A stretch of DNA of 64,000 nucleotides from Palleronia sp. LCG004 (GTDB lineage: Bacteria > Pseudomonadota > Alphaproteobacteria > Rhodobacterales > Rhodobacteraceae): the NCBI RefSeq assembly GCF_032931615.1, contig NZ_CP136759.1:744001-808000 (forward strand), written 5' to 3'. This document shows positions 36,890 to 45,921 of the stretch, piece after piece. Numbering within the stretch: position 1 is the stretch's first letter; each line of letters opens with the position of its first letter. The notes beneath the pieces were generated by a model. That model had not been told where the DNA came from and made no database searches. It worked only from the letters and a program-made list of their open reading frames with translations. Made by a program: the position numbers and the translations under genes.

Positions 36890-36908
36890 ATTCCGGAGGG
36901 CCGAGAGA

Positions 36909-38711
36909 ATGGCTGCCTACGATTACACCACTCACAATTACGACGCCATCGTGGTGGGGGCCGGTGGATCCGGCCTCCGTGCGACGCTGGGCCTTGCCGA
37001 GCAGGGACTGAGAACCGCCTGCGTCACCAAGGTCTTCCCGACCCGCTCGCACACTGTCGCGGCGCAGGGCGGCATCGCCGCCTCGCTCGGCAACATGGGC
37101 GACGACCATTGGCAATGGCACATGTACGACACCGTCAAGGGGTCGGACTGGCTGGGTGACACGGATGCGATGGAGTATCTCGCCCGCGAGGCCCCGAAGG
37201 CGGTCTACGAGCTCGAGCATTACGGTGTGCCGTTCTCCCGCACCGAGAACGGCAAGATCTATCAGCGGCCCTTCGGTGGCCATACCACCCAGTTCGGCGA
37301 AGGCCCCCCGGTTCAGCGCACCTGCGCCGCGGCCGACCGCACGGGCCACGCGATCCTGCATACGCTTTACGGCCAGTCGCTGAAGAACAACGCGGAATTC
37401 TACATCGAGTATTTCGCGATCGACCTCATCATGTCCGAGGACGGGCAATGCCAGGGCGTCGTCGCCTGGTGTCTCGAGGACGGCTCTCTTCACGTTTTCA
37501 ATGCTAAGATGACCGTGCTGGCCACAGGCGGCTATGGCCGCGCCTATTTCTCGGCCACCTCCGCGCATACCTGCACCGGCGATGGCGGCGGCATGGTCGC
37601 GCGTCAGGGTCTGCCCCTGCAGGACATGGAGTTCGTGCAGTTCCACCCGACCGGCATCTACGGAGCCGGCTGCCTCATCACCGAGGGCGCGCGCGGCGAG
37701 GGTGGATACCTCACCAATTCCGAAGGCGAACGCTTCATGGAACGCTACGCGCCGACCTACAAGGATCTCGCCTCCCGCGATGTGGTTTCGCGCTGCATGA
37801 CGATGGAGATCCGCGAGGGTCGCGGCGTCGGCAAGGACGGTGACCACATCCACCTTAACCTCAGCCACCTGCCGAAGGAAGCGTTGCACGAACGCCTTCC
37901 GGGGATCAGCGAATCGGCCAAGATCTTCGCCGGTGTCGACGTCACGAAGGAGCCGATCCCGGTCCTTCCGACGGTTCATTACAACATGGGCGGCATTCCG
38001 ACGAATTACTGGGGCGAAGTGCTTCACCCGACCGCCGAGGATCCCGACCGCATCGTGCCGGGCCTGATGGCCGTCGGCGAGGCGGGCTGTGCCAGCGTGC
38101 ATGGCGCGAACCGTCTCGGTTCCAACAGCCTCATCGACCTCGTGGTCTTCGGCCGCGCCGCCGCGATCAAGGCGGGCGAGGTGGTCGACGCGCAGAGCCC
38201 CAATCCGACGCTCAACCAATCGTCGGTCGACCGGGCCTTCGACCGGTTCGACACCGTGCGTCACGCGAAGGGCAACGTCGCCACCGCCGAACTGCGTCTG
38301 GAGATGCAGCGCGCGATGCAGCAGGACGCGGCCGTCTTCCGTGCCGACGACACGCTGAAGCATGGTGTCGAGAACATGATGCAGATCGCCGGCAAGCTCG
38401 ACGACATCAAGGTCACCGACCGGACCATGGTCTGGAACACGGACCTGATGGAAACGCTCGAGCTGACGAACCTCATGCCGAATGCGCTCGCGACGATCGT
38501 ATCGGCCGAGGCCCGCAAGGAAAGCCGCGGCGCTCATGCCCAGGAGGATCACCCGGATCGCGATGACGAGAACTGGCGCAAGCACACGCTCGCCTACGTC
38601 AATGGCGGGGTGGATCTCGAATACCGCCCGGTGCATCTCAACCCGCTGCTCGGCCATAACGAAGGCGGGATCGATCTCGACAAGATCAAACCCAAGACCC
38701 GGGTCTATTGA
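36909..38711 (+). CDS. sdhA: Succinate dehydrogenase flavoprotein subunit
   Basis: Predicted 600-aa FAD-containing catalytic subunit that oxidises succinate to fumarate. The dinucleotide motif is [14 protein letters not shown] near residues 15-28. The covalent-FAD His lies in [18 protein letters not shown] (split here at residues 44-61). Active-site residues occur in [20 protein letters not shown] and the C-terminal [19 protein letters not shown] region. Length normal. GGAGGGCCGAGAG precedes the ATG at 36909. Confidence 0.97.
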   Translation: MAAYDYTTHNYDAIVVGAGGSGLRATLGLAEQGLRTACVTKVFPTRSHTVAAQGGIAASLGNMGDDHWQWHMYDTVKGSDWLGDTDAMEYLAREAPKAVYELEHYGVPFSRTENGKIYQRPFGGHTTQFGEGPPVQRTCAAADRTGHAILHTLYGQSLKNNAEFYIEYFAIDLIMSEDGQCQGVVAWCLEDGSLHVFNAKMTVLATGGYGRAYFSATSAHTCTGDGGGMVARQGLPLQDMEFVQFHPTGIYGAGCLITEGARGEGGYLTNSEGERFMERYAPTYKDLASRDVVSRCMTMEIREGRGVGKDGDHIHLNLSHLPKEALHERLPGISESAKIFAGVDVTKEPIPVLPTVHYNMGGIPTNYWGEVLHPTAEDPDRIVPGLMAVGEAGCASVHGANRLGSNSLIDLVVFGRAAAIKAGEVVDAQSPNPTLNQSSVDRAFDRFDTVRHAKGNVATAELRLEMQRAMQQDAAVFRADDTLKHGVENMMQIAGKLDDIKVTDRTMVWNTDLMETLELTNLMPNALATIVSAEARKESRGAHAQEDHPDRDDENWRKHTLAYVNGGVDLEYRPVHLNPLLGHNEGGIDLDKIKPKTRVY

Positions 38712-38725
38712 GGCAAAAGGTCGAA

Positions 38726-39013
38726 ATGATGCCTCTTCGCTGCGTCCCTTGGCAGGTCGCGCTGATCGCAGGCCTCTCGGCCTGCGGTCCGCAATCTCCC
38801 GATGCAGCCGCGCGTGTCTGCGAAGAGCGTGCGCGCGGTGCGGAAGGTCCGACCGGAAGCGTCGGGATCGGCATCGGATCACGTGGCACCGTGGGTGACA
38901 TCGATATCGGCGTCACGAGCGATTATCTCTCGGGGCGCAATCCGGACGAGGTCTACCAAAGGTGCATGAACCGTCGTCTTGGACCATCGCCATTCGGGCC
39001 CTACCAGCGATGA
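38726..39013 (+). CDS. Lipoprotein encoded between sdhA and sdhB (first)
   Basis: Predicted 95-aa lipoprotein. The signal (MPLRCVPWQVALIAGLSAC) ends in a GLSAC lipobox. The mature part has a Gly/Ile-rich stretch (SVGIGIGSRGTVGDIDIGV) and a C-terminal DEVYQRCMNRRLG. Two adjacent ATGs (38726, 38729) follow AAGG. The gene starts 14 nt after sdhA and its end overlaps the next lipoprotein gene as ATGA. R. sphaeroides also carries extra genes between sdhA and sdhB, so the arrangement looks conserved. Function unknown. Confidence 0.75.
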   Translation: MMPLRCVPWQVALIAGLSACGPQSPDAAARVCEERARGAEGPTGSVGIGIGSRGTVGDIDIGVTSDYLSGRNPDEVYQRCMNRRLGPSPFGPYQR

Positions 39014-39324
39014 AATGGCCCGCGCTTTTCCTCGTCGCGATTACAGTCTCGGCCTGCACGCCGGCAAGCCGTGACGACGTCACCCGCTCGGCGGCGCGGT
39101 CGGTCGTGAGCCGGGTGGTTCTCGACTGGTTTCCGGGCGTCCCGTTGCAGCCGGCGATCGATTGCGTGATCGACAATGCGAGTACGCCCGAACTTCGCGG
39201 TCTTGCCTCGGACGCGGTCCTCGGCCCGACCGCGGCCACGACCGAAAGCGTGATCCGCATCGCATCGCGGCCTCAGACCGTCGATTGCCTTGCCCGGGAC
39301 GGCGTCGCGCCGTTCCTGGGCTGA
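39010..39324 (+). CDS. Lipoprotein encoded between sdhA and sdhB (second)
   Basis: Predicted 104-aa lipoprotein with a short signal MKWPALFLVAITVSAC ending in a VSAC lipobox. The mature region has two further Cys (AIDCVIDNAS and TVDCLARDG) spaced to allow a disulfide. Its ATG overlaps the stop of the first lipoprotein gene (ATGA), so the two are coupled. It ends 93 nt before sdhB. No family recognised. Confidence 0.78.
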   Translation: MKWPALFLVAITVSACTPASRDDVTRSAARSVVSRVVLDWFPGVPLQPAIDCVIDNASTPELRGLASDAVLGPTAATTESVIRIASRPQTVDCLARDGVAPFLG

Positions 39325-39417
39325 ACGCACCTGCGCGGCGATTTATCTCGCCGCGGCGACCTTTCGGTCGGTATCGAAAAGGTCTAAGTCTTTGACGAAC
39401 AGCAGACGGAGCGTCCG

Positions 39418-40197
39418 ATGGTCCAGTTGACCCTGCCCAAGAATTCCAAGATCCGCACCGGCAAGACCTGGCCGAAGCCGGAAGGGGCCACCAATCTCAA
39501 GAAGTTCGAGATCTATCGCTGGTGCGAAGAGGATGGTGAGAACCCGCGCGTCGACACGTATTTCGTCGATCTCGATAGCTGCGGACCGATGATGCTCGAC
39601 GCCCTCATCAAGATCAAGAACGAGATCGATCCCACTCTGACGTTCCGCCGGTCCTGCCGGGAAGGGATCTGCGGATCTTGCTCTATGAATATCGGCGGGA
39701 TCAACACGCTTGCCTGTATCTACGGCATCGATGAGGTCGATGGCGACGTGAAGATCTATCCGTTGCCGCACATGCCGGTCGTCAAGGATCTGGTCCCCGA
39801 TCTTACCCATTTCTATGCGCAGCACGCGGCCGTCATGCCGTGGCTCGAGACCAAGACGCAACGTCCGCAAAAGGAATGGCGCCAGTCGATCGAGGACCGG
39901 AAGAAACTCGACGGCCTCTACGAATGTGTCATGTGCGCATCCTGCTCCGCGGCCTGCCCGAGCTATTGGTGGAATGGCGACAAGTTTCTCGGCCCTGCCG
40001 CGCTTCTCCATGCGTATCGCTGGATTATCGACAGCCGGGACGAAGCCACTGGCGAGCGGCTCGACGATCTGGAGGATCCGTTCAAGCTCTATCGGTGCCA
40101 TACGATCATGAATTGTGCGCGCACCTGTCCCAAGGGACTGAATCCTTCCGCCGCAATCGCGGAAATCAAGAAGCTGATGCTGGAGCGGGCGGTCTAG
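39418..40197 (+). CDS. sdhB: Succinate dehydrogenase iron-sulfur subunit
   Basis: Predicted 259-aa electron-transfer subunit of complex II. The [2Fe-2S] cluster ligands are in [10 protein letters not shown] plus a downstream Cys (NTLACIYG). The ferredoxin-like C-terminal domain carries the [4Fe-4S] and [3Fe-4S] Cys in [12 protein letters not shown] and [15 protein letters not shown]. Electrons pass from SdhA to quinone at SdhCD. It is the last gene of the sdh operon and is followed by a terminator. Confidence 0.97.
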   Translation: MVQLTLPKNSKIRTGKTWPKPEGATNLKKFEIYRWCEEDGENPRVDTYFVDLDSCGPMMLDALIKIKNEIDPTLTFRRSCREGICGSCSMNIGGINTLACIYGIDEVDGDVKIYPLPHMPVVKDLVPDLTHFYAQHAAVMPWLETKTQRPQKEWRQSIEDRKKLDGLYECVMCASCSAACPSYWWNGDKFLGPAALLHAYRWIIDSRDEATGERLDDLEDPFKLYRCHTIMNCARTCPKGLNPSAAIAEIKKLMLERAV

Positions 40198-40222
40198 GGA
40201 CAACCCTTTATCCGAAAATTCG

Positions 40223-40257
40223 AAGGCCGGACCGCTTGTTAGCGATCCGGCCTTTTT
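40223..40257 (+). terminator. Rho-independent terminator of the sdh operon
   Basis: AAGGCCGGACCGC (from 40223) pairs with GCGATCCGGCCTT (one mismatch) across a short TTGTTA loop, followed by five T (40253-40257). It starts 26 nt after the sdhB stop. Confidence 0.85.
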
Positions 40258-40445
40258 CATTTCCGGCATGAAATCGAATTCAGCGAATGCGGAGCGCTAA
40301 CAAGTGCTGCATTCCTGCATTCCGGGACCGAACCGCCGTTAAACCGTCACGCAAACTTCGGGACATTCCGGTTCTTGAAACCGCTTTTCGCGGAATATTT
40401 CGTGAACCGGGAGTCTACCGTGTTTTTCCCGGGATACGCTGTCGT

Positions 40446-40757
40446 CTAGATTTTGAAATCTTCGAGCGACTTGCCCTGATCCAGCGCTTCCTTGATCCAA
40501 CCGGGCTGACGACCGCGGCCTGTCCACGTCATGCGCGGATCTTCGGGGTTCCGGTATTTCGCCGGCGATTTGCCTGCGCTTTTCTTCTGCATCGCCATCA
40601 CGTCGTCGAGAGAGAAACCATGGTCGCGCGCGGCTTTTTCCGCTGCGGCGCGCGCTTCGGCGCGGCGGCGATCGTCGATCGTGTTGAGCGCCTTCTCGGT
40701 CTCTTTCTTCAACTGTTCCAGTTCCTCTCGGGACATGTTGTCGAGGTCGAAATCCAT
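40446..40757 (-). CDS. H-NS family nucleoid-associated protein (HvrA-like)
   Basis: Predicted 103-aa H-NS-type DNA-binding protein. The N-terminal half is a coiled-coil oligomerisation region (MSREELEQLKKETEKALNTI, residues 8-27). The C-terminal DNA-binding domain contains YRNPEDPRMTWTGRGRQPGW with the AT-hook-like TGRGRQP core. In Rhodobacter, HvrA and related proteins regulate photosynthesis and nitrogen genes. GGAAAGGAAAAG precedes the ATG. It faces sdhB tail to tail and is divergent from the RTX gene. Confidence 0.92.
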   Translation of the reverse strand: MDFDLDNMSREELEQLKKETEKALNTIDDRRRAEARAAAEKAARDHGFSLDDVMAMQKKSAGKSPAKYRNPEDPRMTWTGRGRQPGWIKEALDQGKSLEDFKI

Positions 40758-41122
40758 TGTCTTTTCCTTTCCGCGTTATATGGGCCGAAAAATATCATAC
40801 CGTACGAAAAGGCAAGACTTTTGCGCAAACTCCTCCGAGCTCGAAAAGAGCCGGCGTTAATTCGCTGTTAATTTCTGGGGACCATCAATCCCGGACGCGT
40901 CTCGAAAACTGACGCAGAAGAACGATCCGCCTTCGACATGACGAATGTCGGATCGCGGGCGGATCCTGGAAAGACGGGTGGTGCGGTGTGGATCGTGATG
41001 ATCGGGCCATTCCATCATCCGTGGCACATGATTTGGGGGGCCGCAGACCAGTCACTTTTTTCGAAACTTACCGCGCGCAGCCCGCGTGGCTACTCGCGCA
41101 TCCAATAGGGAGAGCCTCACCA
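40758..41122. promoter_or_regulatory. 365-bp divergent region between the H-NS and RTX genes
   Basis: The H-NS side (40758-40880) is A/T-rich and probably holds the minus-strand promoter. The middle contains a nested inverted repeat: GATCCGCC (40924-40931) with GGCGGATC (40958-40965) outside, and CGACAT (40934-40939) with ATGTCG (40945-40950) inside. The rest is the leader of the RTX gene, whose frame stays open upstream of 41123 without coding character. No other gene is seen. Confidence 0.45.
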
Positions 41123-42937
41123 ATGGCACATCTTGACGCATCCTACGATTCCTTCGCAACCTTCCTGACCCCCGACGACGCCCCCTGGTCGCTCGAAGGG
41201 GCCTGGACCGTCGATCTGAACGCGCTCAACTCGTCGGGAGTGTCGGGCAGCGTCGTTCTCGGAATGTCGACCGAGGCGGACGGATCGCCCGTTCTCAATG
41301 TCTCGATCGCGGCCGAGGGCCTCACGCCCAACGAGAACCATCCGCAGCATATCCATGGCCGTTTCGACGGTGACGGCGCTCCGATCAATTCGGTCAGCCC
41401 GACGATCGCCGACGATGCCGATCGCGACGGAATTGTAGAGGTTCTCGAAGGGGTCGGCCGGTACGGCGACGTTATCCTGACCCTGATCAATTCCAGCGGC
41501 AATGCGCCTTACGCCGACGAAAACGGCAAGATCGCGTTCTTTAACAACTACGATCTCAGCGACATGGCGAACCTCGTGAGCCCCGTGACGGGCACGCAAT
41601 ACACGATGGAAGACCTCATGCCGCTCTTCCTGCGCGAGGTCGTGCTGCACGGCATCGACATCCCCGAGGGCATCGGCGAGGGGACCGACGGCGAGGTCAA
41701 CGGTGGAGAGAACGGGTTCGTCCCGATCGTTCCTGCCGCAGCCGGCGAGATCGAGACCGCGACGGTCGAGGAAGCGCTGAACGTGCTCGCGACGCAGCGC
41801 GCGCTGTCCTCCGACATGATCCAGCTGGGTGACGGCGATGTGGATACGTTCGGCGGTGCCGGTGACGACACGATCTTCGGCGGTGCCGGCGACAACGAGA
41901 TCTACGGCGGCGGCGACAGCGACCAGCTCTTCGGGTTCGGCGGCGACGACACCGTCGGGGGCGGCCTCGGCGACGATCTCGTGGGCGGCGGTGCCGGTGA
42001 CGACATCGTCTACGGCGGGTCCGGCAACGACACTGTGTTCGGTGGCGCCGGCAATGACGACGTGTCGGGCGGTGCCGGTGACGACATGGTCTATGGCGGT
42101 GCCGGGAACGACATCCTCTACGGTGCGATCGGGGACGATCTCGTCATCGGCGGGTCCGGCAACGACACGCTTTATGGCGGTGCCGGCAGCGATGTGCTGA
42201 ACGGCGGAACCGGCGACGACGTTCTCTATTCCGGTCCCGACGACGATCAGACCAATGCGGCCGATGACGGCGCATCGGGCGCGCTCACGCTCGACCAGTA
42301 CGACAACGGCTATGCCGGTGGCGCGGGCGACGACACGATCTATGGCGGCGCGGGCGATGACATCATCACCGGCGACGACGACAGCCGCGTTTCGGCCGAA
42401 GGCGGTGCCGAGTTCGATCCCGATGCGGACGGCGCAGACGTCATCTATGGCGGCGACGGCAACGACGAGATCCATACCGGCACCTGGCTCGACAGTGACG
42501 ACGGCTTCGACAACAGCCAGACCGGGATGGCCGACGACTTCGCGTCCGGCGGGAACGGTGACGACATCCTTCGCGGTGCCGGCGGGAACGATACGCTGAT
42601 GGGCGATGCCGGGAACGACAATATCGGCGGCGGCGGCGGCGACGACATGATCTACGGCGGCACCGGGGACGATTTCGTCTTCGGCCAGGCCGGCGCGGAT
42701 ACGTTCGTTCATGCCGGCGATGCGTCCGACGGTCTCGATACCGTAGACGACTATGCCATCGCCGAAGGCGACGTGCTGATGATCGAAGCGGCCGCGAGCG
42801 AGGATGACTTTACCTTCGCGATGGACGGCGACACCCTGTCGGTGAGCGTCGAGGGCACGCAGATCTTCACGCTGAACGGCTATGATGGTGAAGGCGTGTC
42901 GATCATGACGGCCGATAGCGAGTTCACCTATCTCTGA
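41123..42937 (+). CDS. RTX calcium-binding protein with an N-terminal CHRD-like domain
   Basis: Predicted 604-aa, very acidic secreted protein. Residues 1-200 look like a CHRD-type beta domain (HPQHIHGRFDGDG near 72-84, then GRYGDVILTLINSSG). Residues about 230-530 are tandem glycine-rich RTX nonapeptides of the GGAGDDxIx type, which bind Ca2+ and fold as a parallel beta-roll. The final part (DGLDTVDDYAIAEGDVLMI to the end) resembles the C-terminal signal region of type I secretion substrates. No signal peptide is present, consistent with T1SS export; no T1SS genes are nearby. The ATG at 41123 (MAHLDASYDSF) follows AGGGAGAG. Confidence 0.88.
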   Translation: MAHLDASYDSFATFLTPDDAPWSLEGAWTVDLNALNSSGVSGSVVLGMSTEADGSPVLNVSIAAEGLTPNENHPQHIHGRFDGDGAPINSVSPTIADDADRDGIVEVLEGVGRYGDVILTLINSSGNAPYADENGKIAFFNNYDLSDMANLVSPVTGTQYTMEDLMPLFLREVVLHGIDIPEGIGEGTDGEVNGGENGFVPIVPAAAGEIETATVEEALNVLATQRALSSDMIQLGDGDVDTFGGAGDDTIFGGAGDNEIYGGGDSDQLFGFGGDDTVGGGLGDDLVGGGAGDDIVYGGSGNDTVFGGAGNDDVSGGAGDDMVYGGAGNDILYGAIGDDLVIGGSGNDTLYGGAGSDVLNGGTGDDVLYSGPDDDQTNAADDGASGALTLDQYDNGYAGGAGDDTIYGGAGDDIITGDDDSRVSAEGGAEFDPDADGADVIYGGDGNDEIHTGTWLDSDDGFDNSQTGMADDFASGGNGDDILRGAGGNDTLMGDAGNDNIGGGGGDDMIYGGTGDDFVFGQAGADTFVHAGDASDGLDTVDDYAIAEGDVLMIEAAASEDDFTFAMDGDTLSVSVEGTQIFTLNGYDGEGVSIMTADSEFTYL

Positions 42938-42962
42938 TCTACCCTGAGATCCGGAACCAAGG

Positions 42963-42991
42963 ATGGGGGCGCAGCGATGCGCCCCCATTTT
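42963..42991 (+). terminator. Rho-independent terminator of the RTX gene
   Basis: A perfect 11-bp stem (42963-42973 with 42978-42988) closes a GCGA loop and is followed by TTTT (42988-42991), 26 nt after the stop codon. Confidence 0.85.
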
Positions 42992-43017
42992 CGTTTACCC
43001 CGTCCCCGGCTGCTGGC

Positions 43018-44436
43018 ATGTATCGCAGCATGTTTGGCACCGTCGAACTTCCCGTCTGGCTCTTCACGCTCATCATGCTCTTCGCGTTGGTGACGTTCTC
43101 GAGCCATTTCTTCATTCCGCCCGTTAGGTGGTTCTTCCGCCGGCGGATGGAGAAGGCCGTCGAAGAGCTCAACAAGCGGCTCCAGCGACCGATCCAGCCG
43201 TTCAAGCTCGCGCGGCGACACGACACGATCCAGCGGCTGATCTACGATCCGCAGGTGATCGCGGCCGTCGCCCGCCATGCGCAGGAAACGGGCGTGCGCG
43301 AGGACGTCGCCTTCTCCGAGGCGAAACGCTATGCGCGCGAGATCGTCCCGTCATTTTCAGCCTCCGCCTATTTCGGTTTTGCCATTCGCGCGGCGCGCAT
43401 GATCAGCAGGTTGCTCTTCCACGTCCGGCTCGTGCGCGAGGACGAGGAGGCGCTCGCAGCCGTCGATCCGGACGCGACCGTGGTCTATGTGATGAACCAC
43501 CGCTCCAACATGGATTACGTGCTCGTCACCTATCTCGCGGCCGATCGTTCGGCGCTGAGTTACGCGGTCGGCGAATGGGCGCGGATCTGGCCGCTGTCGT
43601 GGCTGTTTCGCGCGATGGGGGCCTATTTCATCCGTCGGACGTCCCGCAACAAGCTCTACCGCCGCGTGCTTGCCCGCTACGTCCAGCTTGCCGTCGAGAA
43701 CGGCGTGACGCAGGCGATCTTTCCCGAAGGGGGCCTCAGCCTCACCGGTCGGGTGGGCGAGGCCAAGCTCGGTCTGATGAGCTATATCGTTCAGGCGGGC
43801 CGTGAAAGCCGCCGCAATGTCGTCTTCGTGCCTGTCGCACTCAATTACGACCGGGTGATCGAGGACCGTATCCTCATCGAGGCGGGCCAAAGCGGAGAGC
43901 GTCAGTTTCGCGGCTCCTTCCTGACCGGAACGGCCTTCGCGCTGCGCTGGCTCGGCCACCGCGTGACGGGGCGCGCGCGGCGCTTCGGCTATGCAGCCGT
44001 GGCCTTCGGAACGCCGCTGAAGCTCGATGACGTCATGGAGGCCAGCGACGGGTCCGTGACGGGGATCGCGGCCCATCTGATGTCGAGCATTCGCCGCCAT
44101 GTGCCCGTGCTGCCGGTGCCGATGGTCGCAGCCGCGATCCAGGACGGCGCGACCTCGCGCGCCGAGATCCGCAGCTGGGTTTCCGCGCGTCTGCCCGCCT
44201 GGCTCGAGGCGGACGTGCCGGTGCATCTGCGCCGTGGATCGGTGCAGGATTCGGTAGATGCGGGGGTCGACATGCTGATCTTGCGCCATCTCGCCACCCA
44301 GTCCGGGGACGGGACCCTGTCGCCGACGGCCAAGGGCGAACCGGTCATCGGCTTCTACGCCGCGTCCCTTCCGTTGATCGAACTGCCCATGAGGACGACC
44401 GCGCCCGTCTGCGGTGATTGTCCCACTGAGGCATGA
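43018..44436 (+). CDS. 1-acyl-sn-glycerol-3-phosphate/glycerol-3-phosphate acyltransferase family protein
   Basis: Predicted 472-aa membrane-associated acyltransferase of the PlsB/PlsC superfamily. An N-terminal TM helix (VWLFTLIMLFALVTF) is followed by the catalytic NHRSNMDYVL (NHxxxxD, about 160-169) and by FPEGGLSLTGR (about 238-248). The extra N- and C-terminal parts make it larger than PlsC (about 250 aa) and nearer GPAT-like proteins. It would acylate glycerol phosphate or a lysophospholipid. It starts soon after the RTX terminator and is followed by ccr on the same strand. Confidence 0.85.
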   Translation: MYRSMFGTVELPVWLFTLIMLFALVTFSSHFFIPPVRWFFRRRMEKAVEELNKRLQRPIQPFKLARRHDTIQRLIYDPQVIAAVARHAQETGVREDVAFSEAKRYAREIVPSFSASAYFGFAIRAARMISRLLFHVRLVREDEEALAAVDPDATVVYVMNHRSNMDYVLVTYLAADRSALSYAVGEWARIWPLSWLFRAMGAYFIRRTSRNKLYRRVLARYVQLAVENGVTQAIFPEGGLSLTGRVGEAKLGLMSYIVQAGRESRRNVVFVPVALNYDRVIEDRILIEAGQSGERQFRGSFLTGTAFALRWLGHRVTGRARRFGYAAVAFGTPLKLDDVMEASDGSVTGIAAHLMSSIRRHVPVLPVPMVAAAIQDGATSRAEIRSWVSARLPAWLEADVPVHLRRGSVQDSVDAGVDMLILRHLATQSGDGTLSPTAKGEPVIGFYAASLPLIELPMRTTAPVCGDCPTEA

Positions 44437-44519
44437 ACGTTGATCCGGACCCGGATTCCTCCTAGGACTTGATCATACCGTCGCTGCGTTGCGGCGACTG
44501 CGCGGGCGGGGGTGCGTGG

Positions 44520-45803
44520 ATGGACGTGACGCCGAATTCGGATACGACGACGCGCAAGGACCTCTACGCGATGGGAGAGATCCCGCCGCTGGGTCACGTG
44601 CCCGCTCGCATGCATGCGTGGGCGATCCGACGCGAGCGGCATGGCCCCCCCCAGCAGAGTTTCCAGCTCGAGGTCGTGCCGACCCCGAAGCCCGACAGCC
44701 ACGAGGTCCTCGTCCTCGTGATGGCCGCCGGCATCAATTACAACGGCGTCTGGGCCGGGCTCGGCGTTCCGGTGAGCCCCTTCGACATCCATGGTGCCGA
44801 TTATCACATCGCGGGCTCCGACGCGTCGGGCATCGTCTGGGCGGTGGGCGAGAAGGTCACGCGGTGGAAAGTCGGCGACGAGGTCGTGATCCATTGCAAT
44901 CAGGACGATGGCGAGGACGAGGAATGCAATGGCGGTGACCCGATGTTCTCGCCCAGCCAGCGCATCTGGGGCTACGAGACGCCGGGCGGCAGTTTCGCTC
45001 AGTTCACCTGCGTCCAGGCCCAGCAATTGATGCCGCGCCCGCGCCATCTGAGCTGGGAGGAATCGGCGTGCTATACCCTGACGCTTGCCACAGCGTACCG
45101 GATGCTCTTCGGGCATCATCCCCATGACCTGAAGCCCGGGCAGAACGTGCTCGTCTGGGGCGGGTCGGGTGGCCTCGGCTCCTGTGCCATCCAGCTCATC
45201 AACACCGCGGGCGGCAACGCGATCGCCGTCATCAGCGACGAGGCGAAGCGCGATTTCGTGCTGGGGCTTGGCGCGCGCGGCGTGATAAACCGACGCGATT
45301 TCGCCTGTTGGGGGCAGTTGCCAGCTGTCAACTCCGACGAATACAAGGCCTGGCTGATCGAGGTTCGACGCTTCGGCAAGGCGGTCTGGGACATCACCGG
45401 GCGCGGTGTGAATGTCGATATCGTCTTCGAGCATCCCGGCGAGGCGACGTTCCCCGTCTCGACCTTCGTGTGCAAGAAGGGCGGAATGGTGGTGATCTGC
45501 GCAGGGACGACCGGCTACAACCTGACGATGGACGCTCGGTACGTCTGGATGAACCAGAAGCGTATCCAGGGCAGTCACTTCGCGCATCTCAAGCAGGCGG
45601 CGGCGGCAAACAAGCTGATGGTCGAGCGGCGTCTCGATCCCTGCATGTCCGAAGTCTTCGACTGGAATGAAATTCCGTTGGCCCACAGCAAGATGCGCGA
45701 CAATCGTCACAAGCCCGGCAACATGGCGGTCCTGGTGCAATCGCCCCGCCGCGGGCTGCGCACGCTTGAGGACGCGATCGAGGCGGGCCGTCTAAGCGAC
45801 TGA
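44520..45803 (+). CDS. ccrA: Crotonyl-CoA carboxylase/reductase
   Basis: Predicted 427-aa NADPH-dependent medium-chain reductase that carboxylates crotonyl-CoA to ethylmalonyl-CoA, the defining step of the ethylmalonyl-CoA pathway. It has PPLGHVPARMHAWAIRRERH near the start, the NADPH motif WGGSGGLGSCAI (about 208-219), GINYNGVWAGLGVPVSPF, and a Ccr-type FAHLKQAAAANKLM tail. These long conserved stretches separate Ccr from simple quinone or enoyl reductases. Together with mcl2 (34307) it indicates acetyl-CoA assimilation without the glyoxylate shunt. I chose ATG 44520; upstream in-frame codons overlap non-family sequence. Confidence 0.95.
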   Translation: MDVTPNSDTTTRKDLYAMGEIPPLGHVPARMHAWAIRRERHGPPQQSFQLEVVPTPKPDSHEVLVLVMAAGINYNGVWAGLGVPVSPFDIHGADYHIAGSDASGIVWAVGEKVTRWKVGDEVVIHCNQDDGEDEECNGGDPMFSPSQRIWGYETPGGSFAQFTCVQAQQLMPRPRHLSWEESACYTLTLATAYRMLFGHHPHDLKPGQNVLVWGGSGGLGSCAIQLINTAGGNAIAVISDEAKRDFVLGLGARGVINRRDFACWGQLPAVNSDEYKAWLIEVRRFGKAVWDITGRGVNVDIVFEHPGEATFPVSTFVCKKGGMVVICAGTTGYNLTMDARYVWMNQKRIQGSHFAHLKQAAAANKLMVERRLDPCMSEVFDWNEIPLAHSKMRDNRHKPGNMAVLVQSPRRGLRTLEDAIEAGRLSD

Positions 45804-45921
45804 TCTCGCTGCCGATCCTCTACCTCCCCAGATATGGTGAGTTGTGAGAACCGCCATCAACCGAAATGATACACCTACAGGTAGTAACTAAGATTGCTAA
45901 ACCTCTGGTGGGAGAGTTATC
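45804..45921 (+). promoter_or_regulatory. Promoter region of the quorum-sensing unit with a lux-box-like half site
   Basis: This A/T-rich 118-nt stretch leads into the small gene at 45922. ACCTACAGGT (45873-45882) is an interrupted palindrome that contains TACAGGT, the right half of a typical lux box, but the left half ACCTGTA at the usual spacing is absent. GGGAGAG lies just before the ATG at 45922. Binding by LuxR is only a possibility. Confidence 0.3.

Noticed and set aside
36825..38882. 685-codon open frame on the minus strand opposite sdhA
   Set aside because: Antisense shadow of sdhA; Arg/His/Val-rich composition with no recognisable motif.
41840..42700. Array of short regular DNA repeats that could suggest CRISPR
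   Set aside because: The repeats are in frame 27-bp units coding GGxGxD nonapeptides; there are no unique spacers and no cas genes.
41117..42988. 623-codon open frame opposite the RTX gene
   Set aside because: Its repetitiveness simply mirrors the RTX repeats read in reverse; no independent coding evidence.
44645..44652. Run of eight C in ccrA as a phase-variable tract
   Set aside because: The frame is intact, the gene is central metabolism, and the run fits normal Gly-Pro-Pro codons; no sign of contingency control.
45873..45882. Full lux box upstream of the quorum-sensing genes
   Set aside because: Only one half site (TACAGGT) is present; the matching half at normal spacing is missing, so I list it only as a weak candidate.
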